Position numbers and translations under genes: made by a program. Shown one piece after another: positions 16,806 to 25,746 of a stretch of 42,194 bases of DNA (positions are counted from its first letter, which is position 1; each line of letters begins with the position of its first letter). The DNA comes from Caldilineaceae bacterium SB0662_bin_25. GTDB lineage: Bacteria; Chloroflexota; Anaerolineae; Caldilineales; Caldilineaceae. The notes beneath the pieces are model-generated. The model worked only from the letters and a program-made list of their open reading frames with translations. It searched no databases and was not told the DNA's origin. The stretch lies in contig VXOE01000238.1 in assembly GCA_009840225.1 (NCBI GenBank), positions 1-42,194 of the forward strand, in the 5' to 3' direction.

Positions 16806-18257
16806 ATGACCGGCGCAAAGGACAGGCAGTTTCCAGCGGGAGAACGACAACTCTTCCTAGATGACGACGATATCGCGAGCGTTAAAGGACTGCGTCGCGT
16901 GTTCCATCAGCCGCAGAAGCGGGGCGCGGTCATCCGGCGCGAGCCTGCGCTTGGCGGCAACCCGGAGATACGGTGTGCGCCGGTGTGGGACCCGGAGGCG
17001 CGGGTGTGGAAGCTGTGGACAATCTGCATTACGCCGGAAGAGTTGCACGGCATAGCAGGCCTGTCGGGCTATCACGAGAGCCGGGACGGCCTTCACTGGT
17101 ATCAGCCCATTTTGAGGGAGGCGGAGTACCTGGGAACGCGCGAGAACAATCTCGTATACATTCCGATGGGTGACGGATGCACGGCCGAGATCCTGGGGGC
17201 TGTCTATGACAGGAGCGACCCGGACCCGAGCCGGAGATACAAGGCATTGAGCTTCACGATGGCGCCGGAACTGGCGATCCTGTTCGCCACTTCACCGGAC
17301 GGGATTCATTGGACGCGGGTTGACATTCCGCCGATTGCATCGGGCGACGAGCCGAATTTCAGTTTTGATGAGGACAGAAACCTCTTTATCGCCACCGTAA
17401 AGGTCCCAGGTCCGTTCGGCCGGTCCCATGCACTGACGGTCAGCGAGGATTTTGAGAGTTGGAGCGAACCGGAAATGGTCTTTCATGCGGACGAGGAGGA
17501 CCAGGAGCAGGCGCGGCGGATTATCGCCGACCGATTGGCCGATCCGACTCTGCAGCAGCCTGTGTTCAACCACCCGGAAGAGCACGGGGTTGACGTCTAC
17601 AACTTCGCCATTTCGCGTTACGAGAGCCGATACATTGGTTTTGCTTCCATGTTCTACCATACGGGGCGGGCGTGGAATGACCGCAACCATGACGGCTTTC
17701 ATCACGTCCAGATGGCGAGCAGTCGTGACATGCGCAGGTGGCAGCGTATGGGGGAGCGGGCGCCCTTTATTGGGCCGTCTCCTCTTGGGAGCGGGGCGTA
17801 TGACACGATGCAGATTCTGGGACCCTCGTTTCCAGTGGTGAGGGGCGACCAGCTTTGGTTCTACTATTCCGGCATCCGGCACCGCTGGCGTCCGCCTAAG
17901 GTCAGCCCCGAGCGGGCGGCCATCTGTCTGGCTACCATGCGGCGAGATGGCTTTGTCTCGCTTCGTGCCGAGGCAGACGGCGGCGTTGTCACGACGGCGC
18001 CGTTTCGCTGGGAGGGGGAGCGGCTCTATGTGAACGCCGATGCAGAGAATGGCGAGATTCGGTGCGAGTTGATCGGTTCAGAGGGTCAGACTTTGGCCGG
18101 TCATGGGCGGGATCACTCCGCATCGCTTACTGAGAACGGCGTACGCCAGCTCGTCTACTGGGACAAGAAGGCAGTCATGCCGGTTGAGGCTGAAAGCCCA
18201 GTGCAACTGCGTATTTGGTTACGGGACGCACATCTTTACAGTTACTGGTTCGAATAG
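16806..18257 (+). CDS. glycosidase-like five-bladed propeller protein (GH43/GH32-like), copy 1
   Basis: 483-aa protein of a type often annotated as hypothetical or glycoside hydrolase-like in Planctomycetes and Chloroflexota. It opens with ERQLFLDDDDIASVKGLRRV and a downstream HQP, has repeated propeller-like strands (CAPVWDPEARVWKLW, YHESRDGLHWYQP, SPDGIHWTRVD), and a conserved core HPEEHGVDVYNFAISRYESR from residue 256. No signal peptide is visible, so it probably works in the cytoplasm. Acidic residues suited to catalysis are present, but I cannot assign them. The next gene is a full-length paralogue eight bases downstream, so both are translated from one message. Confidence 0.7.
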   Translation: MTGAKDRQFPAGERQLFLDDDDIASVKGLRRVFHQPQKRGAVIRREPALGGNPEIRCAPVWDPEARVWKLWTICITPEELHGIAGLSGYHESRDGLHWYQPILREAEYLGTRENNLVYIPMGDGCTAEILGAVYDRSDPDPSRRYKALSFTMAPELAILFATSPDGIHWTRVDIPPIASGDEPNFSFDEDRNLFIATVKVPGPFGRSHALTVSEDFESWSEPEMVFHADEEDQEQARRIIADRLADPTLQQPVFNHPEEHGVDVYNFAISRYESRYIGFASMFYHTGRAWNDRNHDGFHHVQMASSRDMRRWQRMGERAPFIGPSPLGSGAYDTMQILGPSFPVVRGDQLWFYYSGIRHRWRPPKVSPERAAICLATMRRDGFVSLRAEADGGVVTTAPFRWEGERLYVNADAENGEIRCELIGSEGQTLAGHGRDHSASLTENGVRQLVYWDKKAVMPVEAESPVQLRIWLRDAHLYSYWFE

Positions 18258-18265
18258 GGGGAGAA

Positions 18266-19735
18266 ATGGCATCAGATTCCAGCCGCATTTTTGCACGTAT
18301 GGAGAGGCAGCTATTTTTCGATGACGAGGACATTGCCCGAATCGAAGGGCTGGAAAGGACTCTGCACCAGCCCAATAAAAAGGGGGCGGTCATCCGTTCG
18401 GACCCAAACATGGTGGTTGTTGGTGCTGACGGCGCTCCCGTCTACCGGCCGCAGACGCGGACGGCGCCGGTATGGGATGCCAAGGCGGAACTGTGGAAAT
18501 TCTGGACGATCGGGGCAAAGTTGGACTGGAACCAAGGGCGCTCCTCCTACCATGAGAGCCGGGACGGGCTGCATTGGTACCAGCCGTCCATAGGCCAGCT
18601 GGAGTACCAGGGATCATTTGACAACAATCATGTTGCCATTCCACTGGACGAGACACGCACCTCGGAAGTGCTGGGTGTGATCTATGACGCCAGCGATCCG
18701 GACCCGAATCGCCGCTTCAAGGCGATCAGCTTCATCATGGAGCCCGATCTCTCGATCATCTTTGGGGTATCTGCGGACGGGATCGTATGGAAGAAGCATG
18801 ACGCGCCGGCTATCCTGTCCGGCGATGAACCGAATTTCAGTTTTGACGCCGCAGATCACCGTTATATTGCTACGGTCAAAGTGCGAGGAAAGTGGGGGCG
18901 GTCTCACGCGGTAACCACGAGCCAGGATTTCGACGAGTGGAGTGAACCCAAACTGGTCTTTCAGGCGGATGACGAAGACCAGGAGCTGGCGCGCGAGGTG
19001 ATCGCGCGGCGGCTCGCCAACCCCGCATTGCAGCAGACGGTGGTCAACCACCCGGAAGAGCACGGGGTGGATGTCTATAATTTCAGCATATCCCGCTACG
19101 AGAGCCGTTACATCGGGTTCGCGTCCATGTTTCACCACGTGGGACGATCGGTAGACGGCCGCAATCACGACGGCTTCCATCATGTGCAGCTGGCCAGTAG
19201 CCAGGATATGTATACGTGGGAGCGGCAGGGCGAACGCCAGCCGTTTATCGACTCATCTCCTTTGGGGGGAGGCGCTTACGACACGCTACAGATGCTGGGG
19301 CCTTCCTCGCCAGTACACCGCGATGACGAGCTATGGTTTTACTACACGGGGGTCAAGTTCCGGCGGCCTCCTGCGAAGTGGGACCCGGACTACGCGGCCA
19401 TCTGTCTGGCCGTATTGCGGCGGGACGGGTTTGTCTCGCTGGGCGTTGGCGAGGAGGGTGGTTCGTTGGTGACGGAGCCCTTCACGTGGGAGGGGGAGCA
19501 GCTCTATGTCAACGCGGTGGCGGACGAGGGTGCGGTCACTGTTGAGTTGCTTGATGTCGACAGCCGGCCTGTGCCCGGATACGGTGCGGAGGACGCGACC
19601 AGTTTGAATGAAGACAGTGTTCGACAGGCGGTCGTCTGGGGCGAGAACAGCCGGATGCCTGATCCCGCCAACGGGCCGGTCCGATTGCGGATCAGTGTGA
19701 CGAATGCAGAGATTTACAGCTACTGGTTCGAGTAG
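18266..19735 (+). CDS. glycosidase-like five-bladed propeller protein (GH43/GH32-like), copy 2
   Basis: 489-aa paralogue of the previous gene. The ATG at 18266 is chosen for the AGGGGGAG just upstream, although the spacing is short; ATG 18299 is an alternative. It shares ERQLFFDDEDIARIEGLERT, SYHESRDGLHWYQP and HPEEHGVDVYNFSISRYESR (from residue 262), and both proteins end in YSYWFE. It carries a short extra segment near residues 45-55 (VVVGADGAPVYRP). The two copies may act on related substrates or form a heterodimer. The family function is unproven. Confidence 0.7.
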   Translation: MASDSSRIFARMERQLFFDDEDIARIEGLERTLHQPNKKGAVIRSDPNMVVVGADGAPVYRPQTRTAPVWDAKAELWKFWTIGAKLDWNQGRSSYHESRDGLHWYQPSIGQLEYQGSFDNNHVAIPLDETRTSEVLGVIYDASDPDPNRRFKAISFIMEPDLSIIFGVSADGIVWKKHDAPAILSGDEPNFSFDAADHRYIATVKVRGKWGRSHAVTTSQDFDEWSEPKLVFQADDEDQELAREVIARRLANPALQQTVVNHPEEHGVDVYNFSISRYESRYIGFASMFHHVGRSVDGRNHDGFHHVQLASSQDMYTWERQGERQPFIDSSPLGGGAYDTLQMLGPSSPVHRDDELWFYYTGVKFRRPPAKWDPDYAAICLAVLRRDGFVSLGVGEEGGSLVTEPFTWEGEQLYVNAVADEGAVTVELLDVDSRPVPGYGAEDATSLNEDSVRQAVVWGENSRMPDPANGPVRLRISVTNAEIYSYWFE

Positions 19736-19836
19736 CCCCTGTCGAAGTGTCAGGCTGGATTTCGGAACCTGTCCTCTAACGCGACTTAGTCATAGAATGA
19801 CCTTAGAAACTTTGGTGCAACTGCGAGGAACGGACA

Positions 19837-21165
19837 ATGGGTGAGACTGCGACTGCCGTAGAGAGAACTTACGCCTCGGAAACTCCAAGCTCGCGAGAGC
19901 AGTTCGAAAGGGACCGTAAGTCGATGCCGGGCGGGGCGAAGGGGGCCTACTTTTACGCACCGTATCCCATCACCATGCAGCGGGGTGAGGGTTGCTACCT
20001 ATATGACATCGACGAGCGGCGACGTGTTGATTTTGCCAACCACCATACCGGTCAGATCCTGGGTCACAACAACGCCGCGGTACATGCGGCGGTCGAGGCA
20101 CAGCTTACGAGGGGCATTGCTCTGGGTGCGCCGACGGGTGCGGAAGGGGCGCTGGCGGAGGAGATGTGCAGTCGCGTGGCGTCGCTGGAGAAGGTGCGCT
20201 TTTGCAACTCGGGAACTGAGGCATCCCTGCACGCGATCCGGCTGGCGCGCGGGTTCAGCGGGCGTCCGAAGATTGCCAAGATGGAGGGCGGGTACCACGG
20301 CAGCCATGACCTGGTGGAGGTCAGCGTTGCGCCGCCGGTGGACAAGGCGGGCCCTGCCGACGAGCCTTATTCGGTTCCGACGGCAGGCGGCATGTCTCCG
20401 AACGCCCCCTCAGAGGTGATCGTCCTGCCCTTTAACAATGAGGAGGCGCTGGAGCGGCTGGTCCGCCGTCACCGCGACGAGCTTGCTTGTGTGATTCTCG
20501 ACCCCAAGACGGGTATCCTGCCGGTGCGCAAGGATTACATACAGGCTGTGCGCGGGGTGACCGAGGAGAACGACGTGCTGCTGGTTCTCGACGAAGTGGT
20601 CGCATTTCGCGTCGCGCGCGGCGGCGCGCAGGAGCACTATGGTATCAGCCCCGATCTGACGACGTTCGGAAAGTTGGTGGGGGGCGGGTTCCCAGTGGGC
20701 GCGTTCGGCGGCCGGGCGGACATCATGAATCTGTTCGACAGCAGCGGCGAGCCGACCGGCTTTTTCCAGAGCGGCACTTTCAGCGCGCATGCGGTGGTGA
20801 TGGCGGCAGGTCTTGCCACTTTGCAACAGTTGACACCGAGCGCGTTCGAGCATCTGAACGGATTGGGGGAACGACTGCGGGCGGGGTTGGAGGCGCTCAG
20901 CGCACGCATCAGTACGCCTCTGCAGGTGGTGGTGCTCGGTTCTCTGTTCAGCGTCTATTTCACGGATGAGCCGCTGGTGAATTACCGAAGCCTGGCCGGC
21001 AACGACGGTGGGATGGCGCACCGCGTTTTCCTTTCTCTCCTCAACCAGGGTTATTTTCTGAGCCAGGGGCTGTCGATGAATGCGCTATCGCTGCCGATGG
21101 AGGATGAGCATATCGACGGGCTGGTGTCAGCATTTGAAAGGGCGATTGAAGAGAGCAAAGTTTAG
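19837..21165 (+). CDS. class III PLP aminotransferase, glutamate-1-semialdehyde aminomutase-like
   Basis: 442-aa fold type I PLP enzyme. Visible signatures are NSGTEA (124-129, phosphate-binding turn), GYHGSHD (152-158), LDEVVAFR (251-258, Asp252 contacting the pyridine nitrogen) and TTFGKLVGGGFPVGAFGG with the Schiff-base Lys279. The overall pattern matches HemL-like proteins, but many HemL-like genes in catabolic clusters are transaminases or aminomutases for other amino acids. Surrounded by amidohydrolases rather than haem genes, this one more likely moves or removes an amino group in a catabolic pathway. GAGGA lies upstream of the ATG. Confidence 0.88.
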   Translation: MGETATAVERTYASETPSSREQFERDRKSMPGGAKGAYFYAPYPITMQRGEGCYLYDIDERRRVDFANHHTGQILGHNNAAVHAAVEAQLTRGIALGAPTGAEGALAEEMCSRVASLEKVRFCNSGTEASLHAIRLARGFSGRPKIAKMEGGYHGSHDLVEVSVAPPVDKAGPADEPYSVPTAGGMSPNAPSEVIVLPFNNEEALERLVRRHRDELACVILDPKTGILPVRKDYIQAVRGVTEENDVLLVLDEVVAFRVARGGAQEHYGISPDLTTFGKLVGGGFPVGAFGGRADIMNLFDSSGEPTGFFQSGTFSAHAVVMAAGLATLQQLTPSAFEHLNGLGERLRAGLEALSARISTPLQVVVLGSLFSVYFTDEPLVNYRSLAGNDGGMAHRVFLSLLNQGYFLSQGLSMNALSLPMEDEHIDGLVSAFERAIEESKV

Positions 21166-21178
21166 CAAAACATTTTGC
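21165..21178. promoter_or_regulatory. short palindrome after the aminotransferase stop codon
   Basis: GCAAAA-CA-TTTTGC begins on the last base of the stop codon. A two-base centre is too tight for a hairpin at full pairing, so an operator upstream of the next gene is the other reading. Weak evidence. Confidence 0.2.
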
Positions 21179-21260
21179 GGTATCTCCTGAGGCTCGCGGC
21201 CGGCAGGGACAGAGATCGCGGTTGTCACGCCTCATACCAGTTCGGTTGAAAGGACCAACC

Positions 21261-22781
21261 ATGTACGCAATCGACTTTATTTCTGAATTCAGCGTCAATC
21301 CGATCCCAGAGCCGGATACAACGCTGGCGGCACTGCTGAGTCAGACGGAGGAGCACGACACGACGCTGACGCTGACAACATCGCGGCGGGGCCTGGTCAA
21401 CCAGATCAACACGGAAGCTGTGGCCGAGACCCTCGAGATTACTGCTCAACATCCCCGGCTGCTGGCGGTGGGCACGCTCGATCCCCGCTATTACCTCAAC
21501 TGGCGGGACGATCTGCAGGCCTGTGTGGACGGGGACTGCGTGGCGATCCGTTTCGCGCCAGGGCCGCAGAATTGGAGCCCTGAGACGCTTGTGTTCGAGC
21601 ATATGGTTGAGGCGGTCGGCGCGGCCGGGCTGCCGATCATTGTAGATTTCAAAGGATCGGACCAGGCGTTGAGCTGGATCCGGAAGGTGGCGGAGGTCTG
21701 CCACAGGCACGGCGTAAATGTTGTCATGAACGAGGTCAGCTATGCGCACATGGGCGAGCTGATTACAGTCATGCAGGTGTACGAGAACGTGTATGCCGCG
21801 ATTCGGTGGCTGTGTCTGGCGGACGGCATTGAGGTGATGGTGGAGGCGGGCATCGGGGACAGGTTGCTCTACGGCAGCAACTCGCCCAAGTATTCGATTC
21901 GTTCACTGCGCAACCAGATCTTCATGGCGAAGATTTCGGATGAACAGAAGCAGGCGATACTTGGGGGCAACGCCCTACGGCTGCTCGACATGGACATCGA
22001 GGAGCTACCTGCGGAGCCACTCATGATCAGGGCTGAGGCGGACCTGCCGGATGAGCCGATCATCGACGTTCATGCCCATGTTTCCGGTTTCCACTGTGCG
22101 GAGCCGTTCAACACGCGTTTTGAGACGAACGTTCCTGAGATGACAGAGCGGTGCAATATTCAGTACACATTCGTGTCCTCGTATAACGCGATCAATTACG
22201 ACATGCGCGAGGGCAACGCGGACACGCAGGCCTTTCTCGATCGTTACCCCAACCTGCGGGGCTACATTGCAATCGACCCGCGCGATCTGGCCGGTTCGGT
22301 TGAGCAGATGGAGCGTTATTTTCAGGATCCCAGATTCGTGGGGGTAAAGCTTTATTGCCCCTTTGGCGGCAACATGGCGACCAAGCGGATGCAGGACCTG
22401 CTGGACGAGATCGCGAAGTTTGGCCGGCCTACCAAGATTCACATGGATGAAGGGGGTTCACCCTATCCAGGTGTGCGGTCGGCGGCGGAGCGCAATCCGG
22501 ACCTTGTGATCATCAAGGCGCACGGGGATGATGCGGAGGGCGCGCGGCAGGTCGTGGATTTGCCTAACGTTTACTTTGAGTTCTGCAGCAGCGGCATCAA
22601 TGCTGGCACCATCCGCCGGTCGATGGACATTCTGGGGCCTGAGCGCATCCTGTTCGGGACGGACCAGCCGCTCTTTGCGCCTTGGTTCGAGTATGGGGCG
22701 TATGCCGATGCGATTCAGACTCAGCGGGAGGCTGATCTGATTTTCCGCGAGAACCCCAGACGTATCTTCCGGCTGGACTGA
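21261..22781 (+). CDS. tandem two-domain amidohydrolase: degenerate N-half, intact C-half
   Basis: 506-aa protein made of two amidohydrolase-2-like (PF04909) barrels. ATG 21261 is chosen because GAAAGGA precedes it. C-half: DVHAHVSG with His271 and His273, KIHMDEGG with His394, IIKAHGDD with His421, and LFGTDQPLF with Asp468, the full metal/catalytic set. N-half (about 1-255): the equivalent of DxHxH reads IDFISEFS, and the equivalent of GTD/GSD reads LLYGSNSPK, so the metal site is lost while the fold seems retained. Such enzymes hydrolyse or decarboxylate small acids, lactones or amides. The N-half may be structural or regulatory. The substrate is unknown. Confidence 0.85.
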   Translation: MYAIDFISEFSVNPIPEPDTTLAALLSQTEEHDTTLTLTTSRRGLVNQINTEAVAETLEITAQHPRLLAVGTLDPRYYLNWRDDLQACVDGDCVAIRFAPGPQNWSPETLVFEHMVEAVGAAGLPIIVDFKGSDQALSWIRKVAEVCHRHGVNVVMNEVSYAHMGELITVMQVYENVYAAIRWLCLADGIEVMVEAGIGDRLLYGSNSPKYSIRSLRNQIFMAKISDEQKQAILGGNALRLLDMDIEELPAEPLMIRAEADLPDEPIIDVHAHVSGFHCAEPFNTRFETNVPEMTERCNIQYTFVSSYNAINYDMREGNADTQAFLDRYPNLRGYIAIDPRDLAGSVEQMERYFQDPRFVGVKLYCPFGGNMATKRMQDLLDEIAKFGRPTKIHMDEGGSPYPGVRSAAERNPDLVIIKAHGDDAEGARQVVDLPNVYFEFCSSGINAGTIRRSMDILGPERILFGTDQPLFAPWFEYGAYADAIQTQREADLIFRENPRRIFRLD

Positions 22782-22889
22782 TGCAACGCGCGGAAAGCGC
22801 GCTGTGTATACACCATTCGCCTTACCGGTTCGCGCAGTTCAGAAATTGTCAGGATAACGCGGCCGAAACTTTACAAGGAGAGTTCTGAA

Positions 22890-24128
22890 ATGGCCATTGC
22901 AATCGAACGCAACTCGCCGCCGGTGCGGAGCGGATCGTTCGGGCCCCAGTGGGACATGGGCGAGGAGGAGATAAACGAGTTGATCGAGGTGATCCGCTCC
23001 GGGAAGCTGAACCGGCTGAGCGGCACCAAGGTCGACCAGTTTGAGCGGGATTTCGCTGAGATGAACGGTGTCAAGTATGCGCAGGCGGTTACGTCGGGCA
23101 CGGCGGCGGTGCATACGGCGGTGGGCACAATTGACCCCAACCCGGGCGATGAGATTATCACCACTAGTATCACGGATATGGGTACGATTATCGGCATTCT
23201 TTACCAGAACGCGGTGCCGGTTTTCGCGGATATCGATCCGCGGACGGGCAATCTCGACATTGCGGATGTCGAAGCCAAGATCACGGAACGTACAAAGGCG
23301 ATCATCGTGGTGCATCTGTTTGGCAATCCTGCACCGATGGAGGCCTATGTTGAACTGGCGCGAAAGTATAACCTCTATTTGATCGAGGACTGCGCGCAGG
23401 CTCAGCTGGCCGAGTATGGGGGGCGGCCGGTCGGGACGTGGGGCGACTTCGGCTGCTACAGTTTCGGCGGCAAGCACATGACGACGGGCGACGGCGGGAT
23501 GGTGATCAGCAACCGGGACGATTTGGCCGAGAGGCTGAAGTGGTTTGCGGACAAGGGCAATCCGCGCAGCCCTATCTACGAGCACTACTATCTGGCGCCC
23601 AACTATCGTATGACCGACCTTCAGGGCGCGGTGGGGATCGCACAGCTGAAGAAGGTGACCGACGCGGTGCGGCACAAGCAGTGGGTCGCCAACCATCTGA
23701 ACGAGGTTGTCGACGGCGAGGCGGGGCTTTCCTTGCAACCGGTATTGCCGGAGGCTACGCATTCGTACTGGGTCTACGGTTTCCATGTGGACGCGGCGGT
23801 ACTGGGGGCGACGGCAGAGCAGTTTGCGGCGGCGTTGCAGGCGGAGGGTGTGCCGGCCAACTCGCCTTACATGGTGTATCCGGTCTACAAGTACCCGGTG
23901 ATGGCGCAGCAGCGCGCTTATGGGACGGCTGATTTCTCCTATGCGGGCGAGAAGGCGGCGGCCATGGACTATGGCTCGATGTCGCTGCCGGGCGGGGAGA
24001 GTTTCCTGGAGACTGCGGTGGTGATGCCGATGAGCCCCTCCTACACCGACAAGGACGTAGACGATTTCAGCACGGCGATCAAGAAGGTCGGCGACTATTA
24101 CCGATCGAAACTGTCAAGCCAGGGCTAA
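22890..24128 (+). CDS. DegT/DnrJ/EryC1/StrS family aminotransferase
   Basis: 412-aa PLP enzyme of the sugar aminotransferase family. Signatures: VTSGTAAVHTAV near residues 67-78, LIEDCAQAQLAEY with the cofactor Asp, and SFGGKHMTTGDGG with Schiff-base Lys195. The ribosome site AAGGAGAG lies eight bases before the ATG. Family members aminate 3- or 4-keto sugars, usually with glutamate. Here the setting (oxidoreductases that could make keto sugars, and amidohydrolases) allows either amination or reverse deamination. A paralogue lies at 40529-41821 with the same N-terminal pattern (S-x-x-FGP-x-W). The next gene starts five bases after its stop. Confidence 0.9.
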   Translation: MAIAIERNSPPVRSGSFGPQWDMGEEEINELIEVIRSGKLNRLSGTKVDQFERDFAEMNGVKYAQAVTSGTAAVHTAVGTIDPNPGDEIITTSITDMGTIIGILYQNAVPVFADIDPRTGNLDIADVEAKITERTKAIIVVHLFGNPAPMEAYVELARKYNLYLIEDCAQAQLAEYGGRPVGTWGDFGCYSFGGKHMTTGDGGMVISNRDDLAERLKWFADKGNPRSPIYEHYYLAPNYRMTDLQGAVGIAQLKKVTDAVRHKQWVANHLNEVVDGEAGLSLQPVLPEATHSYWVYGFHVDAAVLGATAEQFAAALQAEGVPANSPYMVYPVYKYPVMAQQRAYGTADFSYAGEKAAAMDYGSMSLPGGESFLETAVVMPMSPSYTDKDVDDFSTAIKKVGDYYRSKLSSQG

Positions 24129-24133
24129 GAGAT

Positions 24134-24898
24134 ATGTCTACTCAGTTTACTTTTCGGCCGCGGGTGCCCGTTTTTGACGCCAATGTGCGGGTTGGCGATC
24201 TTCACTATCAGCCATCTCCGTGCCGCAATCGGGAACAGTTGCTGGCGGAGATGGACCGGCATGGGGTTGACAGGGCGCTGATCTACCACGCGCAGACGGA
24301 AGAGGTCAGCCCTATAGATGGAAATGGATTTCTGGAAGAGTGGCTGGACAGCAGCAGGCTCTTTCCCCAGTGGTCGATCACGCCTACGCCCGACTCACTG
24401 GCGCAGGTGCAGGGATTGCACGAGGAGGGGCGCGTGCACAGTGTTCGACTGCACAATGCGCGTAAGGTTGGGCTGCCCTTCAGGCCGTGGGCATGCGGGA
24501 CCATGCTCTCGTGGCTGAGCGAACACCGGATCCCGTTGTGGATTCCGCTGCCCGATGCCGATGCGGACGAGCTGGCGATGACGCTGAGCGCCTTTCCGGA
24601 GCTGGTCACGGTACTGGTGGGCGCTCATTACAGCCACGCGTTGTGGGTGCGACCGCTGATGACAGCCGTGCCCAACGCGTACCTGGAGCTGAGCCGGATA
24701 GAGCCGCTGGGGGAGGTGGAGGCGCTGTGCGAAGAGTTTGGGGCGGAGAGGTTTGTATACGGCTCGTGGTATGACCGCTTGGCGATGGGGACGATGCTCT
24801 TCTACCTTCACCATACGGACATCAGCGAGTCGGAGCTGGAACTGATCTGCGCAGGGAATCTGCACCGCATTCTGCAGGGAGAGGGTCGACATGATTGA
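24134..24898 (+). CDS. amidohydrolase-fold protein lacking the metal site
   Basis: 254-aa protein with amidohydrolase-2-like layout but without its active site. At the first strand it has VFDANVRVG, so Asn17 and Arg19 replace the two His. Near the end FVYGSWYDR replaces the Asp of GSD. A central AHYSHALW and the final CAGNLHRIL resemble the family. It lies five bases after the DegT gene and overlaps the next gene, an intact amidohydrolase, by eight bases, so the two are probably translationally coupled. I read it as a pseudoenzyme partner. An alternative is a metal-free enzyme with a changed activity. Confidence 0.75.
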   Translation: MSTQFTFRPRVPVFDANVRVGDLHYQPSPCRNREQLLAEMDRHGVDRALIYHAQTEEVSPIDGNGFLEEWLDSSRLFPQWSITPTPDSLAQVQGLHEEGRVHSVRLHNARKVGLPFRPWACGTMLSWLSEHRIPLWIPLPDADADELAMTLSAFPELVTVLVGAHYSHALWVRPLMTAVPNAYLELSRIEPLGEVEALCEEFGAERFVYGSWYDRLAMGTMLFYLHHTDISESELELICAGNLHRILQGEGRHD

Positions 24899-25640
24899 AG
24901 AACAGAGAGTGATCGACTTTCACGGCCATACCGGCCGACTGGACCTCTACAACGGGGTCGACGATCCCGATCTAATCCTGGGTGCGATGGACAAGGTTGG
25001 GATCGACGTCTCTTGCGTTTTCAACATATTCCACCCAGACGGCACGACCGGGAATGACATCACAGCCCGGTTTGTGGCGGAGCATCCGGACCGCTTTGTC
25101 GGGTTCGCGTACGTGTCGCCGATGATGGCGGAAGGGATGGTTGCCGAGTTGACGCGGGCGATTGACGAGCTGGGGCTGGTTGCGATCAAGCTCTATCCGC
25201 CGTATACGCAGTGGGACCTGAACGAACCTATCTGGCATCCGATCTATGAGTTTGCCAATGAGCGCGGTCTGGCGATCATCTTCCATACTGGTTCGGACCC
25301 GCACTCCCATCCCGGGCTGCTGGCTGACTGTGCTGCCAAGTTCCCCAACGCGAACTTCGTGTCCGGCCACGCGGGCAATGTCGCGGAGCCGCGGGCTGCC
25401 GCGATCAGAGCGGCGCAGGAGTATCCCAATATCTATCTGGAGACGTGCTCGACCTTTCGGACGCCGGGCGTAATCGAGCAACTGGTGAATGAGGCCGGCG
25501 CGGACAGGGTCCTGTTTGGCTCGGACATTGCGCTGATGGATTCGCGGCCGCAGTTGGGGAAGATCATTACGGCTGACATTTCGGATGAGGCCAAGCGGCT
25601 GGTGTGCGGCGGGAATGCGGCGCGGCTGCTGGGGATCTGA
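24891..25640 (+). CDS. amidohydrolase (PF04909 type), intact active site
   Basis: 249-aa metal-dependent hydrolase. It shows VIDFHGHTG with His11 and His13, AIKLYPPY with Lys100, FHTGSDPHSHPG with His132, VSGHAGN with His160, and VLFGSDI with Asp212. This is the complete residue set of the family (amidohydrolase-2, which includes hydrolases and non-oxidative decarboxylases). GGAGAGGG precedes the ATG, inside the end of the upstream gene. It probably acts with the degenerate paralogue that overlaps it. No signal peptide, so cytoplasmic. The substrate is unknown. Confidence 0.87.
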   Translation: MIEEQRVIDFHGHTGRLDLYNGVDDPDLILGAMDKVGIDVSCVFNIFHPDGTTGNDITARFVAEHPDRFVGFAYVSPMMAEGMVAELTRAIDELGLVAIKLYPPYTQWDLNEPIWHPIYEFANERGLAIIFHTGSDPHSHPGLLADCAAKFPNANFVSGHAGNVAEPRAAAIRAAQEYPNIYLETCSTFRTPGVIEQLVNEAGADRVLFGSDIALMDSRPQLGKIITADISDEAKRLVCGGNAARLLGI

Positions 25641-25746
25641 AGCGGGTCGGGGGGAGCGCTTGGCTTAACTGAATAGCCGAAAAGAATCCAGCAGGGGCAA
25701 ACGAGTCGCTTGTGTTTCCATGATGGAGCCCGTGGGAGGTCAGTTC

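Noticed and set aside
19837-21165. Reading the class III aminotransferase as the haem-pathway enzyme HemL
   Set aside because: The motifs fit, but no other tetrapyrrole gene is nearby and the context is catabolic, so the specific name is not supported.
22781-22805. GCGCG/CGCGC mini-hairpin after the two-domain amidohydrolase gene
   Set aside because: Only five base pairs and no T-tract; likely chance in GC-rich sequence.
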